Of a stretch of 64,000 nucleotides of DNA, positions 34,061 to 42,695 are shown piece after piece. A model generated the notes under the pieces. It was not told the origin of the DNA and did not search any database. It saw only the letters and a program-made list of their open reading frames with translations. Source of the stretch: SZUA-36 sp963704855. GTDB lineage: Bacteria; Pseudomonadota; Gammaproteobacteria; Xanthomonadales; SZUA-36. The DNA lies in the NCBI GenBank assembly GCA_963704855.1, contig CAVPHY010000028.1:558001-622000 (forward strand). The letters are read 5' to 3'. How positions within the stretch are numbered: position 1 is the first letter of the stretch; every line of letters starts with the position of its first letter. A program made the translations under genes and the position numbers.

Positions 34061-34927
34061 TCAATCCTGTTTGGCAGGGCTCAACTCCGTGTTGATGATC
34101 TGCGCAAGGCGAGCAGCAGCCAGGCGTAACTGCTGTTGCGTGAGTACCCAGCTTCGTGCTGCAAACTGTTCATCGATATTTTCAGATGCCGGGTATGCGG
34201 CATCCCTGGCCAGTTTGTGTGATTCACCGGTCCAGTCATTCACCACTACGGGCAACCACTCCGAACCGGCCTGAACGGGCGGAAATTCAATCAACTCACC
34301 GACGAGATATTGCCAGTTACCTGCCTTCTGGTCTATCAGTGCGGAATCCCAGAAGCGATGCAGGTTCATTGGTTCATCATCGAAGATAACCTCGATTCTA
34401 TTACCGCCGCGATCATCCGCAAAACCCGCATGCAGCGGTTGATGCAGGTCGGCGACCAGGTGACACAGCCATGCAAAGGCCTCTCTTCGTTGCGCCCGGG
34501 ATGCCTGCGGTTTACCGAGACCGGCGGCATAAAACTTGATCGCCTCGGTTACACAGCGTCGCGCTGGGCGTTCGGCAAGGTTCCCGTGATCCCGGTGTTT
34601 CGGGCAATCCCGGGATGCTGAATAGACCGCTTCGCCGCGCGGGATATTGACATAATGCAGCGGACCGCTCCATTCGCCTTCATCGGTTTCACGTATTTCG
34701 TCTGCCCAGTTACAGGCCTGGGTCATGGCAGATTTGCTCAGCGGGTTCACGATGCTTTCCAGTTCACGCAACGCATCGGGATGGAGTTGGCTGACCGCGA
34801 TGACACCGATCGCAGTGTGCGCGTCCCGCCCCCAGGCGAAGGAACTGGTGTTAAAGGCTAATAGTGTAAGGCAGGCAAACGTTGCGCAGATTAAACGGCT
34901 AACAGGGTTTCTGGGATTGCTTTGCAT
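34061..34927 (-). CDS. S1/P1-type zinc nuclease
   Basis: 288 residues from the ATG at 34927; the frame extends upstream only by reading through tRNA-Leu. A signal peptide ends at SFA, so the mature protein starts with the zinc-ligand Trp (WGRDAHTAIGVIA), as in nuclease P1. Further ligands sit in GEWSGPLHYVNIPRG and LCHLVADLHQPLHAGFADD. The family cleaves single-stranded RNA and DNA and 3'-nucleotides outside the cytoplasm. The start codon is 6 nt after the encoded CCA of tRNA-Leu with no Shine-Dalgarno, so the mRNA is probably cut free by tRNA processing. Confidence 0.87.
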   Translation of the reverse strand: MQSNPRNPVSRLICATFACLTLLAFNTSSFAWGRDAHTAIGVIAVSQLHPDALRELESIVNPLSKSAMTQACNWADEIRETDEGEWSGPLHYVNIPRGEAVYSASRDCPKHRDHGNLAERPARRCVTEAIKFYAAGLGKPQASRAQRREAFAWLCHLVADLHQPLHAGFADDRGGNRIEVIFDDEPMNLHRFWDSALIDQKAGNWQYLVGELIEFPPVQAGSEWLPVVVNDWTGESHKLARDAAYPASENIDEQFAARSWVLTQQQLRLAAARLAQIINTELSPAKQD

Positions 34928-34933
34928 GTTTGA

Positions 34934-35020
34934 TGGTGCCGGAGGCCGGACTCGAACCGGCACTTTGTTGCCAAAACTGGATTTTGAATCCAGCGCGTCT
35001 ACCAATTTCGCCACTCCGGC
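34934..35020 (-). tRNA. tRNA-Leu (anticodon CAA), CCA encoded
   Basis: A class II tRNA on the minus strand: acceptor GCCGGAG/CTCCGGC, anticodon stem CTGGA/TCCAG with loop TTCAAAA (anticodon CAA), a long variable arm (TTTTGGCAACAAAGT), T loop TTCGAGT, discriminator A and an encoded CCA (34936-34934). It reads UUG codons. It lies directly upstream of the S1/P1 nuclease gene on the same strand. Confidence 0.95.
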
Positions 35021-35118
35021 AGGATTTGCAAGGCGCAAAGTATATATTTGCACGGCAGGCTGCGCCAGCATTTAAGTCACAATTCTTTTTAATTTCTGGG
35101 TCGAAACTGACGTGTTGT

Positions 35119-36228
35119 TCAAAGTTTGTCCTCGAACCAGATCCGGTCAAAATACGCCGTGACGTGCGGATTGAAATGATCGTGATCCACCAGGAAGGCA
35201 TCATGCCCCATCAATGATTCAAGGTTGGTAAAGCTCGTGTCGATGCCGTTTAAACGCAAGGCGTCAGCAATTTCTTTTTGCTGATAGACAGGGAACAGGA
35301 TATCGGTTTCCACACCGATGACGCAGGCGGTTTTGAGATGGATGCCTGCCAGTGCAGATGACAGGTCCGGGTAGCCGTCCGCTACATCAAACCAGTCCAT
35401 CGCGCGGGACAGGTAGAGGTAGCTGCAGGGGTCAAATGAACGCACGAACCGGCGCGCGGCGGCTTCAAGATAGGATTCCACCTCGTAGTTCATACCGAAT
35501 AATTCGGTCGGAAAATAATCCTGCTTGCGCCGCCCGAAACGGGTGCGCCATTCCTCGGATGAACGATAGGAAAGCATACCCAGTTTGCGCGCCATACGCA
35601 TGCCTTTCACCGGCCAGTGCTTGTCGTCGTAATTGCCGCCATCCCAGGCCGGATCCGAAACAATCAGCTCCCTTTGCAGGGAACGTATCGCGATGCTGAA
35701 AGGCGCCGAGTTCGGAGAGCTTGATATGGTCAGAAAGTGACGTGCACCCCGTGGGTTCTGTTGTAAATAAGCCAGCGCACTCATGCCACCCATGGAGGGT
35801 CCGACCATGGCGCACAGCTGTTTGATACCCAGGTGCGAGATCAGCAGATTAGCGCTTTTTGCGATGTCTTCGACGCAAAGCTCCGGGAACTTTAGCCGAT
35901 AGGGCTTGCCGGTTTCAGGGTTAACGCTGGCGGGCCCGGTTGATCCCTTGCAGCTTCCCAATGAATTTAGCGCGATCACGTGGAAACGATCCGTGTCTAT
36001 CGGTGCGCCGTGTCCGACCATCATCTCCCACCAACCCGGGGAGGGGTCTGTTTTGCTGGATGCCGCGTGTGCATTGGGTGACAGCCCGCTCAGAATCAGT
36101 ACCGCGTTGGAGCGATCTGCATTGAGTTCGCCCCAGGTCTCGTAGGCCAGAGTCAAGGCCGGCAGGCTGCCGCCTTTTTTCATCGAAAAAGGTTCGTTGA
36201 TATGCAAGAACCGGGTTGCTGATGGCAT
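35119..36228 (-). CDS. metX: MetX-like acyltransferase (homoserine or serine O-acyltransferase)
   Basis: 369 residues of the MetX alpha/beta-hydrolase family: oxyanion region LSPNAHAASSKTDPSPGWWE, NSLGSCKGSTGPAS, nucleophile elbow VGPSMGGMSALAYL, Asp near GVETDILFP and His in LMGHDAFL. MetX makes O-acetyl- or O-succinyl-homoserine for methionine synthesis. The motif NSLGSCKGSTGP differs from the canonical NxxGxCxGTTGP and recalls the serine O-succinyltransferases described in Xanthomonadales, so a role in cysteine synthesis is possible. No MetW gene follows. Confidence 0.78.
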   Translation of the reverse strand: MPSATRFLHINEPFSMKKGGSLPALTLAYETWGELNADRSNAVLILSGLSPNAHAASSKTDPSPGWWEMMVGHGAPIDTDRFHVIALNSLGSCKGSTGPASVNPETGKPYRLKFPELCVEDIAKSANLLISHLGIKQLCAMVGPSMGGMSALAYLQQNPRGARHFLTISSSPNSAPFSIAIRSLQRELIVSDPAWDGGNYDDKHWPVKGMRMARKLGMLSYRSSEEWRTRFGRRKQDYFPTELFGMNYEVESYLEAAARRFVRSFDPCSYLYLSRAMDWFDVADGYPDLSSALAGIHLKTACVIGVETDILFPVYQQKEIADALRLNGIDTSFTNLESLMGHDAFLVDHDHFNPHVTAYFDRIWFEDKL

Positions 36229-36281
36229 ATGGTATCAATCACATTTAAAGTAATGACAATAATAGCCTGTGAATCACGGGA

Positions 36282-37052
36282 ATGCGCGCAGTAACGGAAT
36301 TGAAGCAGTCAAAAGCCACTAAAGATATCAGTAATTCAGGGCTCGTCAGCAGCACGCAGCGTGGTGTTCATCCGCGTCTGGAGGTCTGTGTGCGCAGACA
36401 CCTGGAGACGTCCTGGGCTCAGCCACTCCATCGTCCGACGCTGGAAGCCTGGCATCAACTGGAGCGGCAGGATGTGTTTGCTTCGGGTCAGGCGGTGGTT
36501 CTTGATTCCGGTTGCGGAACAGGTGAAAGCACCCGGCGGCTAGCGTGTATGTTTCCCCGGCACCTGGTGATTGGTGTGGATCGCTCACTCAAGCGCCTGG
36601 GCAAAAGCGGTGTCACTTCGGGTATTTTGCAGGGTGATAACATCATCCTGCTAAGGGCGGAACTGGCCACTTTCTGGCGTCTGTTGCTGAGCAGTGGCAG
36701 GTCACCGGAACGGCACTTGCTGTTCTACCCAAACCCCTGGCCCAAGCCCGGGCACTTATCACGGCGCTGGCACGGGCACCCCGTGTTTCCACAGCTTCTT
36801 GCCCTGGGTGGTGAGGTCGAGATGCGTTGTAACTGGGAGATTTATGCGCAGGAGTTTGCGCAGGCTGTCAGTATTGCAACCGCGAGAGACATCGAGGTTA
36901 AGAACATTCAGCCGGATAAGGGGGTATCACCGTTTGAGCAGAAGTACCTTGAACGGGGCCAGCCATTGTTTTCCGTGTGCGTGCCTGCGCACTGCACGCA
37001 TGCTTTCAGGGGTTCCTGGCCAGGAACCCCGACGACCGTCCTGCCTGTTTAA
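36282..37052 (+). CDS. TrmB-like tRNA (guanine-N7) methyltransferase family protein
   Basis: 256 residues. A SAM-binding start is seen in AVVLDSGCGTGESTRRLACM with an acidic strand-2 end (VIGVDRSLKRLGK), followed by HLLFYPNPWPKPGHLSRRW, which matches the TrmB hallmark DPWPKKRHHKRR only partly (Asn for Asp, Pro-Gly for Lys-Arg). The closing segment GVSPFEQKYLERGQPLFSV is TrmB-like. It may be a diverged paralogue with another RNA substrate rather than the m7G46 enzyme. The last 45 bases contain a perfect 22-bp palindrome (37009-37030), and the stop is 3 nt from the convergent hydrolase. Confidence 0.72.
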   Translation: MRAVTELKQSKATKDISNSGLVSSTQRGVHPRLEVCVRRHLETSWAQPLHRPTLEAWHQLERQDVFASGQAVVLDSGCGTGESTRRLACMFPRHLVIGVDRSLKRLGKSGVTSGILQGDNIILLRAELATFWRLLLSSGRSPERHLLFYPNPWPKPGHLSRRWHGHPVFPQLLALGGEVEMRCNWEIYAQEFAQAVSIATARDIEVKNIQPDKGVSPFEQKYLERGQPLFSVCVPAHCTHAFRGSWPGTPTTVLPV

Positions 37053-37055
37053 GAC

Positions 37056-37985
37056 CTACTGGGTTTTCGTTTCAACCGTCTTGGGCGGTGTGTATCGGTT
37101 GATACCTTTGAGGCTGTTGTAAATGAACGTTGCGAATTGAGCCGGCGTAATCCAGGTTTTACCCAGTTCTTCATCCCATTCCTTGGTCGGCTCAGCCGCG
37201 ATCACCTGCTCCAGGCTCATGTCCTGGTCGATCAACTCCTGCACATTGGCGCTGGCCTTGACGAGATAGTCGCGATAATTCCTAAGGTCTTCCGTCATTG
37301 CCAGCGGGCCGTGCCCGGGGATGATCCGGGTGGAATCGTCCGCCAATGACAGGGCAAGATCGGCTGCTGCGACCATGCCTTGCATGGATCCACCCGCGTC
37401 CAGGTCAACGTAGGGATACAGGCCATTGAAGAACATGTCGCCCATGTGGATCACGTTGCTGACGGGGAAGTGTATGATGCTGTCGCCATCGGTATGCCCG
37501 TTCGCAACGTAGTACGCGGTTGCCGTTTCGCCGTTGAGGTGCAGTGACATCTGGTCATTGAAAGTGATCACCGGCAAGGCGCCCTTTGCATAGGCGGGTG
37601 TCGTGTTTTGCATGAATATACTGACCTGTTCGGTGGTCATCCTTTTACGGATATTGTCATGCGCAATAATCACCGCACCGGCGCCGCCAATGGTTTCATT
37701 ACCACCTGTGTGGTCGGCGTGGTAATGCGTATTGACGACAAAGCGGATGGGTTTATCGCTGATTTTCCGGACGGCCTTCAGCAATTCGGTGGTAACCGGC
37801 CGGACCTGGTCGTCGATGATGTACAGGCCATCTTCTCCGGTCGAAATACCGACATTGCCACCCGCCCCCTTGAGCATGTGAACCGTGTCGGAAAGCTGAA
37901 AAGTTGTGAACTCAACGGGTTTGTCCTGGGCAGATAAACTGTTGATCGAGGCAAAGAGAATTGCGATTAACAACACGGGTTTCAT
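37056..37985 (-). CDS. Secreted metallo-beta-lactamase-fold hydrolase
   Basis: 309 residues with a signal peptide (MKPVLLIAILFASINSLSA). Metal-site motifs are VVNTHYHADHTGGNETIG (HxHxDH), NGHTDGDSIIHF and IIPGHGPL. The fold hydrolyses esters, thioesters or lactones, and some members are quinoprotein-relay or beta-lactamase-like enzymes; the substrate here is unknown. Predicted periplasmic. It lies just downstream of ccmI in the same direction (32-nt gap), so it could be read through from the ccm operon. Confidence 0.82.
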   Translation of the reverse strand: MKPVLLIAILFASINSLSAQDKPVEFTTFQLSDTVHMLKGAGGNVGISTGEDGLYIIDDQVRPVTTELLKAVRKISDKPIRFVVNTHYHADHTGGNETIGGAGAVIIAHDNIRKRMTTEQVSIFMQNTTPAYAKGALPVITFNDQMSLHLNGETATAYYVANGHTDGDSIIHFPVSNVIHMGDMFFNGLYPYVDLDAGGSMQGMVAAADLALSLADDSTRIIPGHGPLAMTEDLRNYRDYLVKASANVQELIDQDMSLEQVIAAEPTKEWDEELGKTWITPAQFATFIYNSLKGINRYTPPKTVETKTQ

Positions 37986-38017
37986 TTGTTTGTCCCTGAT
38001 CGATGTTTTAGGAACCT

Positions 38018-39151
38018 CTAAGGTACACGCTGATCAAGGTGTAAGGCAATTGCTGAAACGTTCTTTGTGTTTACGGTCACACGGTTTGCCTGGATATCGC
38101 CGGATGCCACGTTGGCAACACCTGCCATGGAGATCCGCGCGCTGATGTCCAGAAGATCAAAGGCCTGCAGTGATCCACCGGGCTGGAGCAGGTCGGCATC
38201 GGTAAAATTCAGCGACATCGGGAAGCCCTTTGGCGCAAGACGTTTGACCGCCAGCGGCATACCGGCAGCACCGGCCGGGTGTATAAAGATAAACAGCGTC
38301 GCATTGGCGGGAAATGACCCTGCCAGGCCGTCGCCGATGGTGATGGTTGCAGGAATGCCAAATCCTTCAGCAACGGGTTCGGTTACAGCGGGTGTGGCCA
38401 TAGCAGGCGCCGCTGACGTTGGCGCCGCGGCAGTGGGCTCGGAGATCGAAGCTTCAGCAACGGCAGAAACGGGCATACCCAGTCTGGTTTGTGCCATCCC
38501 GATCTGTTGTGTAACGGCCTCATGTGGGCCGGATGCCGGCTCAAGCAACTCGAGCAACCTTGTCCAATAGACGATGGCCTGTGTGTCATCACCTTCCTGT
38601 GCCAGGGCCATACCCATGATCCACAAACCCTTTTGCTGGTTTGGATCAATCGCAAGCGCAGATTCGATCAATTGCCGGGCTTCCCCGTCAACCTCGGGTT
38701 GTCCGGAAGTGAATAGCATGGCTTCGGCGAGTTCCACCATGATAGAAGGGTTGCCTGGGACAAGGCGGTTGGCATTACGCAATGCGGTCTCGGCCTCGGC
38801 GTAACGCTGCATGGTCTTGAGGCTGCGCCCAAGAATCAGCCAGCCTTCCGGGTCTTCGGGGTTCTCGGCCATCCGCTGTTGCAACGATTTGACCAGCGCA
38901 TCCATCTGGCCCTGTTGTTCCGAGTGTGCCGCTGTCTGCTGCTGCGTCGATCTCTGCGCGGCGGTCACAGTAGGCAGGCTAATGGCCTCCGGCGTACCGA
39001 TGTTCTGATACATCAGGATGCCCGCCAACGGTATCATCAGCAGCACGAATAAACCCGTGATCTTGTCTTTGGCAGAACCGGTAAATAACGGCCAGCTGAC
39101 AATAGCAGCGGCTATGGCGAGCAGGGCGATAGCAAAAATCCAGAAATTCAT
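38018..39151 (-). CDS. ccmI: Cytochrome c biogenesis protein CcmI
   Basis: 377 residues: two N-terminal membrane helices (FWIFAIALLAIAAAIVSWPL and ITGLFVLLMIPLAGILMYQN), a TPR domain (NPEDPEGWLILGRSLKTMQR, YAEAETALRNANRLVPGNPS), an Ala/Pro-rich linker and a C-terminal periplasmic domain (LFIFIHPAGAAGMPLAVKRL). CcmI chaperones apocytochrome c to the CcmFH heme lyase. Last gene of the ccm operon; 23 nt separate it from ccmH. Confidence 0.9.
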   Translation of the reverse strand: MNFWIFAIALLAIAAAIVSWPLFTGSAKDKITGLFVLLMIPLAGILMYQNIGTPEAISLPTVTAAQRSTQQQTAAHSEQQGQMDALVKSLQQRMAENPEDPEGWLILGRSLKTMQRYAEAETALRNANRLVPGNPSIMVELAEAMLFTSGQPEVDGEARQLIESALAIDPNQQKGLWIMGMALAQEGDDTQAIVYWTRLLELLEPASGPHEAVTQQIGMAQTRLGMPVSAVAEASISEPTAAAPTSAAPAMATPAVTEPVAEGFGIPATITIGDGLAGSFPANATLFIFIHPAGAAGMPLAVKRLAPKGFPMSLNFTDADLLQPGGSLQAFDLLDISARISMAGVANVASGDIQANRVTVNTKNVSAIALHLDQRVP

Positions 39152-39174
39152 TCTTTATTCTCTTGGTCGAACGA

Positions 39175-39618
39175 TCAGTTTTCAGGCTCTTCATCCGGAG
39201 ATGATGCAAGCAGGGCGGTGCGCTTTTTGATGTTGACACGCAGGACAATGGCACCGATAAGCAACAACAACGCCGGCGCCAGCCACAACAGGTAGGTGTT
39301 TTCCTGCACCGGTGGCCGGTACAGGACGAAATCGCCATAGCGGTCCACCATGAACTGCTTGATTTCATCATCGGTATTGCCGGCAATCAGCATTTCGTGC
39401 ACTTCAGCACGCAGGTCGTGCGCCAGTTGCGCGTCGGAATCAGCCAGGTTCTGGTTTTGGCAGACCAGGCAGCGTAACTCCTGGGTCAACTGATTGAACC
39501 GCTCCTCTTGCAGCGGTGTGTCAAAAACCAATGGCTCCTGCACGGGTGCATTTTGTGCGTATACCGATACGGAAAGCGCTAAGGTCAGAACCAGGATAAT
39601 AATTTTGTTCAGTTTCAT
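39175..39618 (-). CDS. ccmH: Cytochrome c biogenesis protein CcmH
   Basis: 147 residues from the ATG at 39618, which overlaps the ccmG stop as ATGA. A signal peptide is followed by the redox motif LRCLVCQNQN (C50, C53), a helical domain and one membrane helix (YLLWLAPALLLLIGAIVLRV). It reduces apocytochrome cysteines together with CcmG and works with CcmF. Unlike the E. coli fusion, CcmH and CcmI are separate here. Confidence 0.92.
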   Translation of the reverse strand: MKLNKIIILVLTLALSVSVYAQNAPVQEPLVFDTPLQEERFNQLTQELRCLVCQNQNLADSDAQLAHDLRAEVHEMLIAGNTDDEIKQFMVDRYGDFVLYRPPVQENTYLLWLAPALLLLIGAIVLRVNIKKRTALLASSPDEEPEN

Positions 39619-40154
39619 CAGTTGCCTGACTCCATGCTGGCAAGGCGCGGGAGAATTTCGGTTTCGACAACCTCCCATGTCAGTTGCCCAAGATGTTTGA
39701 ATACGATGGTCCCGGAAGCATCAACCAGGAAAGTTTCGGGTGCCGCATAGACGCCGAAATCGATACTTACGCGGCCATCGAAATCGATCAGGCTGACATC
39801 ATAGGGGTTACCCCAGCGCTGCAGCCAGGCGATGGCGTCTTGAGATTCATCGCGAAAATTCATACCGACAATGTATACGGCGCCGAGGTTTGCCAGGTCA
39901 GTAACCACAGGGTGTTCCGCGCGGCAGGTAACACACCAGCTTCCCCAGAAATTAACCAGGTAGGGCTTGCCGAGAAGTGACTCCCTCGACATTCTTTGCC
40001 CGGCGCTGGCCAGAACCGGCAAGTCAAATTCGGGTACCGGTTTGTTGATTAAGGGTGATGGCACGTTTGTTTTACGATCGGCAATTTTCAAGCCGACGAC
40101 CAGCAAAACAACCAGCAACATGAATCCCAGCAAAGGGAAAATGCGACTATTCAC
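39618..40154 (-). CDS. ccmG: Thiol:disulfide interchange protein CcmG/DsbE
   Basis: 178 residues: N-terminal membrane anchor (FPLLGFMLLVVLLVVGLKIA) and a thioredoxin domain with WCVTC (C74, C77) and the cis-Pro segment YAAPETFLVD. It keeps apocytochrome c thiols reduced in the periplasm. The start overlaps ccmF by 4 nt. Confidence 0.93.
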   Translation of the reverse strand: MNSRIFPLLGFMLLVVLLVVGLKIADRKTNVPSPLINKPVPEFDLPVLASAGQRMSRESLLGKPYLVNFWGSWCVTCRAEHPVVTDLANLGAVYIVGMNFRDESQDAIAWLQRWGNPYDVSLIDFDGRVSIDFGVYAAPETFLVDASGTIVFKHLGQLTWEVVETEILPRLASMESGN

Positions 40155-42115
40155 GCGGTTACCTCTTTTGTCCTGGCTTTGGCGGCTTTTTTAACGGGAA
40201 TTTTACGGCGATAGCGCTTGTTGGCCGCAGCGAGCATCCCACCCGCCATCATGAAGATCGCACCCAGCCAGATCCAGCGTATGTAGGGTTTGTGGTAAAC
40301 ACGTACGGCCCAGGCCCGCCCATTCTGATCCAGTGGCTCACCCAGTGACACGTACAGGTCACGTGTAAAGCCGGGATCGATAGCGGCTTCAGTCATGGTG
40401 TTGCCGCGTTGCGCGTATTCACGCTTTTGCGGGTACAGACGGGTGACCTCCCGGTCGTTTTTGCTGACGATGAACTCGCCCTGGTCCGCCGTGTAGTTTG
40501 GACCCTGAACGATGCTGGTGCCCAAAAATTCGAAGGTATAACCCGCCATCTGGTACTTGTCACCCGCCTCCATTCGCAAGTGCTTCTCGATACTCAGGGT
40601 GCTGACCAGGCTGAGGCCGATCAGAAACACACCCAGACCGACATGCGCGAGCGTCATCGCGAGAACACTCGCGGGTATCCTGAGACTGTTTTTCCTGTTC
40701 AGCAGATGGCCAACATAGAACATGCTGCCAAATATGACCCAGGCGCCACCGGTGACGCCCGCTGCTGAAACAAAGCCGATATCGGGTTCCATAATCCACA
40801 CACCAGCGCCAAATACCAGTGACATCGCCAACGGCCAACGCAGCATACCGGCTAACCTGCTGCCGGAATCCTTTTGCCACCTGCTGTAAATACCGATCGG
40901 TATCGCGATCACCATTGGCACCAGCAACCAGGTAAACAGCAAGCCAAAATAGGGAGGGCCAACCGAGATTTTACCGGCGCCGAGCGCATCGATAAGCAAC
41001 GGATAAAGGGTTCCGGTCAAAACCATCGCTGCCATCACCGCAAACACCAGGTTATTGAGCAACAGGAAGGATTCGCGGGATGTGCCGGCAAATCCACCGC
41101 CCTGGATCATTTTTGGCGCACGCACCGCATACAGGGTTAGCGAGGCGCCTACGACCACGGCCAGGTAAACCAGGATGAAAATGCCACGGGTTGGATCAGA
41201 GGCAAAAGCATGTACCGAGGTCAACACACCGGAACGTACCAGGAATGTACCCAGTAAGCTCAATGAAAATGCCGTGAGGGCTAGCAGCAGGGTCCAGTTA
41301 CCGAATGCGCCGCGTTTTTCAGTCACGGCCTGTGAGTGTATCAAGGCGGTTCCTACCAACCACGGCATGAAGGATGCGTTTTCGACCGGATCCCAGAACC
41401 AGTAGCCACCCCAACCCAGTTCGTAATAGGCCCACCAGCTTCCCAGGGCAATACCGATTGTCAGGAATGCCCAGGCGACCAAGGTCCAGGGGCGCGACCA
41501 GCGCACCCAGTCGCGGTTGACTTCACCACCGAGCAGTGCTGCGACGGCAAAGGCGAATGCGACCGAAAAACCCACGTAACCCATGTAGAGCAGCGGCGGG
41601 TGAACGATCAGGCCAAAGTCCTGTAACAGCGGGTTGAGATCCAGACCTTCAACAGCCGATGGGATCAGGCGTCCGAAAGGGTTCGATGTGAGCAGGATAA
41701 ATAACAGGAACCCGACCGATATCCAGCCCAGTACTGCAAGCACCCGGGCCCGGAAGACCCTGGGCAGCCTCTTACTGAATAGCGCGACCGAGGCAATCCA
41801 CAGGCCCAGTATCAGCTCCCACAATAATAATGAACCCTCATGGGCGCTCCAGACAGCGGAGTAGCGATAGGCCATCGGCAGCAATGAATTGCTGTTGCGG
41901 GCCACATACTCGACTGAAAAATCCTGGATAACGAAAGCAGATGTCAAAATGCCGAAAGAGATGATCAGCAGCAGCGCCTGAATCAACGAGGCGCTGGTTG
42001 AAACGGCCATGAAGCGCCGGTTCCCGGTATAACTGCCTACCATCGGCACCACGCCAAGAACGAAGGCGGTCAGCAAGGCCGCCATTAAGGAAATCTGTCC
42101 AAGTTCAACGGTCAT
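40151..42115 (-). CDS. ccmF: Heme lyase subunit CcmF
   Basis: 654 residues, about 15 membrane helices, with the tryptophan-rich WWD heme-handling region (ELGWGGYWFWDPVENASFMP) and periplasmic histidine loops. With CcmH and CcmI it ligates heme from holo-CcmE to apocytochrome c. Overlaps ccmE and ccmG by 4 nt each. Confidence 0.95.
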   Translation of the reverse strand: MTVELGQISLMAALLTAFVLGVVPMVGSYTGNRRFMAVSTSASLIQALLLIISFGILTSAFVIQDFSVEYVARNSNSLLPMAYRYSAVWSAHEGSLLLWELILGLWIASVALFSKRLPRVFRARVLAVLGWISVGFLLFILLTSNPFGRLIPSAVEGLDLNPLLQDFGLIVHPPLLYMGYVGFSVAFAFAVAALLGGEVNRDWVRWSRPWTLVAWAFLTIGIALGSWWAYYELGWGGYWFWDPVENASFMPWLVGTALIHSQAVTEKRGAFGNWTLLLALTAFSLSLLGTFLVRSGVLTSVHAFASDPTRGIFILVYLAVVVGASLTLYAVRAPKMIQGGGFAGTSRESFLLLNNLVFAVMAAMVLTGTLYPLLIDALGAGKISVGPPYFGLLFTWLLVPMVIAIPIGIYSRWQKDSGSRLAGMLRWPLAMSLVFGAGVWIMEPDIGFVSAAGVTGGAWVIFGSMFYVGHLLNRKNSLRIPASVLAMTLAHVGLGVFLIGLSLVSTLSIEKHLRMEAGDKYQMAGYTFEFLGTSIVQGPNYTADQGEFIVSKNDREVTRLYPQKREYAQRGNTMTEAAIDPGFTRDLYVSLGEPLDQNGRAWAVRVYHKPYIRWIWLGAIFMMAGGMLAAANKRYRRKIPVKKAAKARTKEVTA

Positions 42116-42555
42116 TGTTCTGACTCCACGTGTCCTGCTTTCTCAAGGGCATCGGCGACCTCGGGCGGCATGTAGTTTTCGTCATGCTTGGCCAGTACCT
42201 CGTCGGCTTCGAAATGACCATTCTGGGTCAGTTCACCAATGGCAATGATACCCTGGCCCTCGCGGAACAGGTCCGGAAGAATACCATCGAACCTGACATT
42301 GGTGGAGTGCGCGCCATCGGTGACTACAAAAGCTACTGCAAGACTGTCGCTGGCGCGGCTGACGCTGCCATCTGCCACCAACCCGCCGAGGCGGAAGCGT
42401 TTACCCGCGGGTAGGTTCTGTTCTTTGACATCCGTGGGGCTGACAAAAAACAGCATGTTTTCATTCAGTGCCTGCATGGCGACGACCGCCGCTGCGCTGA
42501 CGCCCAAAATTATGATCAGTACACCGATCAGTCTGCGTTTACGAGTTGGTGTCAT
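42112..42555 (-). CDS. ccmE: Heme chaperone CcmE
   Basis: 147 residues: membrane anchor (RLIGVLIIILGVSAAAVVAM), OB-fold beta domain (KRFRLGGLVADGSV) and the covalent heme site VLAKHDENYMP (H124, Y128). It carries heme from CcmC to CcmF. The start overlaps ccmD by 4 nt. Confidence 0.95.
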   Translation of the reverse strand: MTPTRKRRLIGVLIIILGVSAAAVVAMQALNENMLFFVSPTDVKEQNLPAGKRFRLGGLVADGSVSRASDSLAVAFVVTDGAHSTNVRFDGILPDLFREGQGIIAIGELTQNGHFEADEVLAKHDENYMPPEVADALEKAGHVESEQ

Positions 42556-42695
42556 TGTGATTTATCCATACGTGATTGACGGTTTTTCAACTGCCGGAGC
42601 AGGCTGCGTTTGTTGAGTACGGGTGCCACGGCTGCCCAGAACAGTACCACGGCACTGATCAGGTAGGCAGCCACGATAAATGGTGTGTGCGACAT
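42552..42695 (-). CDS. ccmD: Heme exporter subunit CcmD
   Basis: 47 residues from the ATG at 42695, which overlaps the ccmC stop as TAATG. One membrane helix (FIVAAYLISAVVLFWAAVAP) followed by a basic tail (KRSLLRQLKNRQSRMDK), typical of CcmD. It helps release holo-CcmE from the CcmABCD complex. The frame is open further upstream, but those codons lie inside ccmC. Confidence 0.88.
   Translation of the reverse strand: MSHTPFIVAAYLISAVVLFWAAVAPVLNKRSLLRQLKNRQSRMDKSQ

Noticed and set aside
34928..35071. N-terminal extension of the S1/P1 nuclease
   Set aside because: It would translate tRNA-Leu; the signal peptide begins right after the ATG at 34927.
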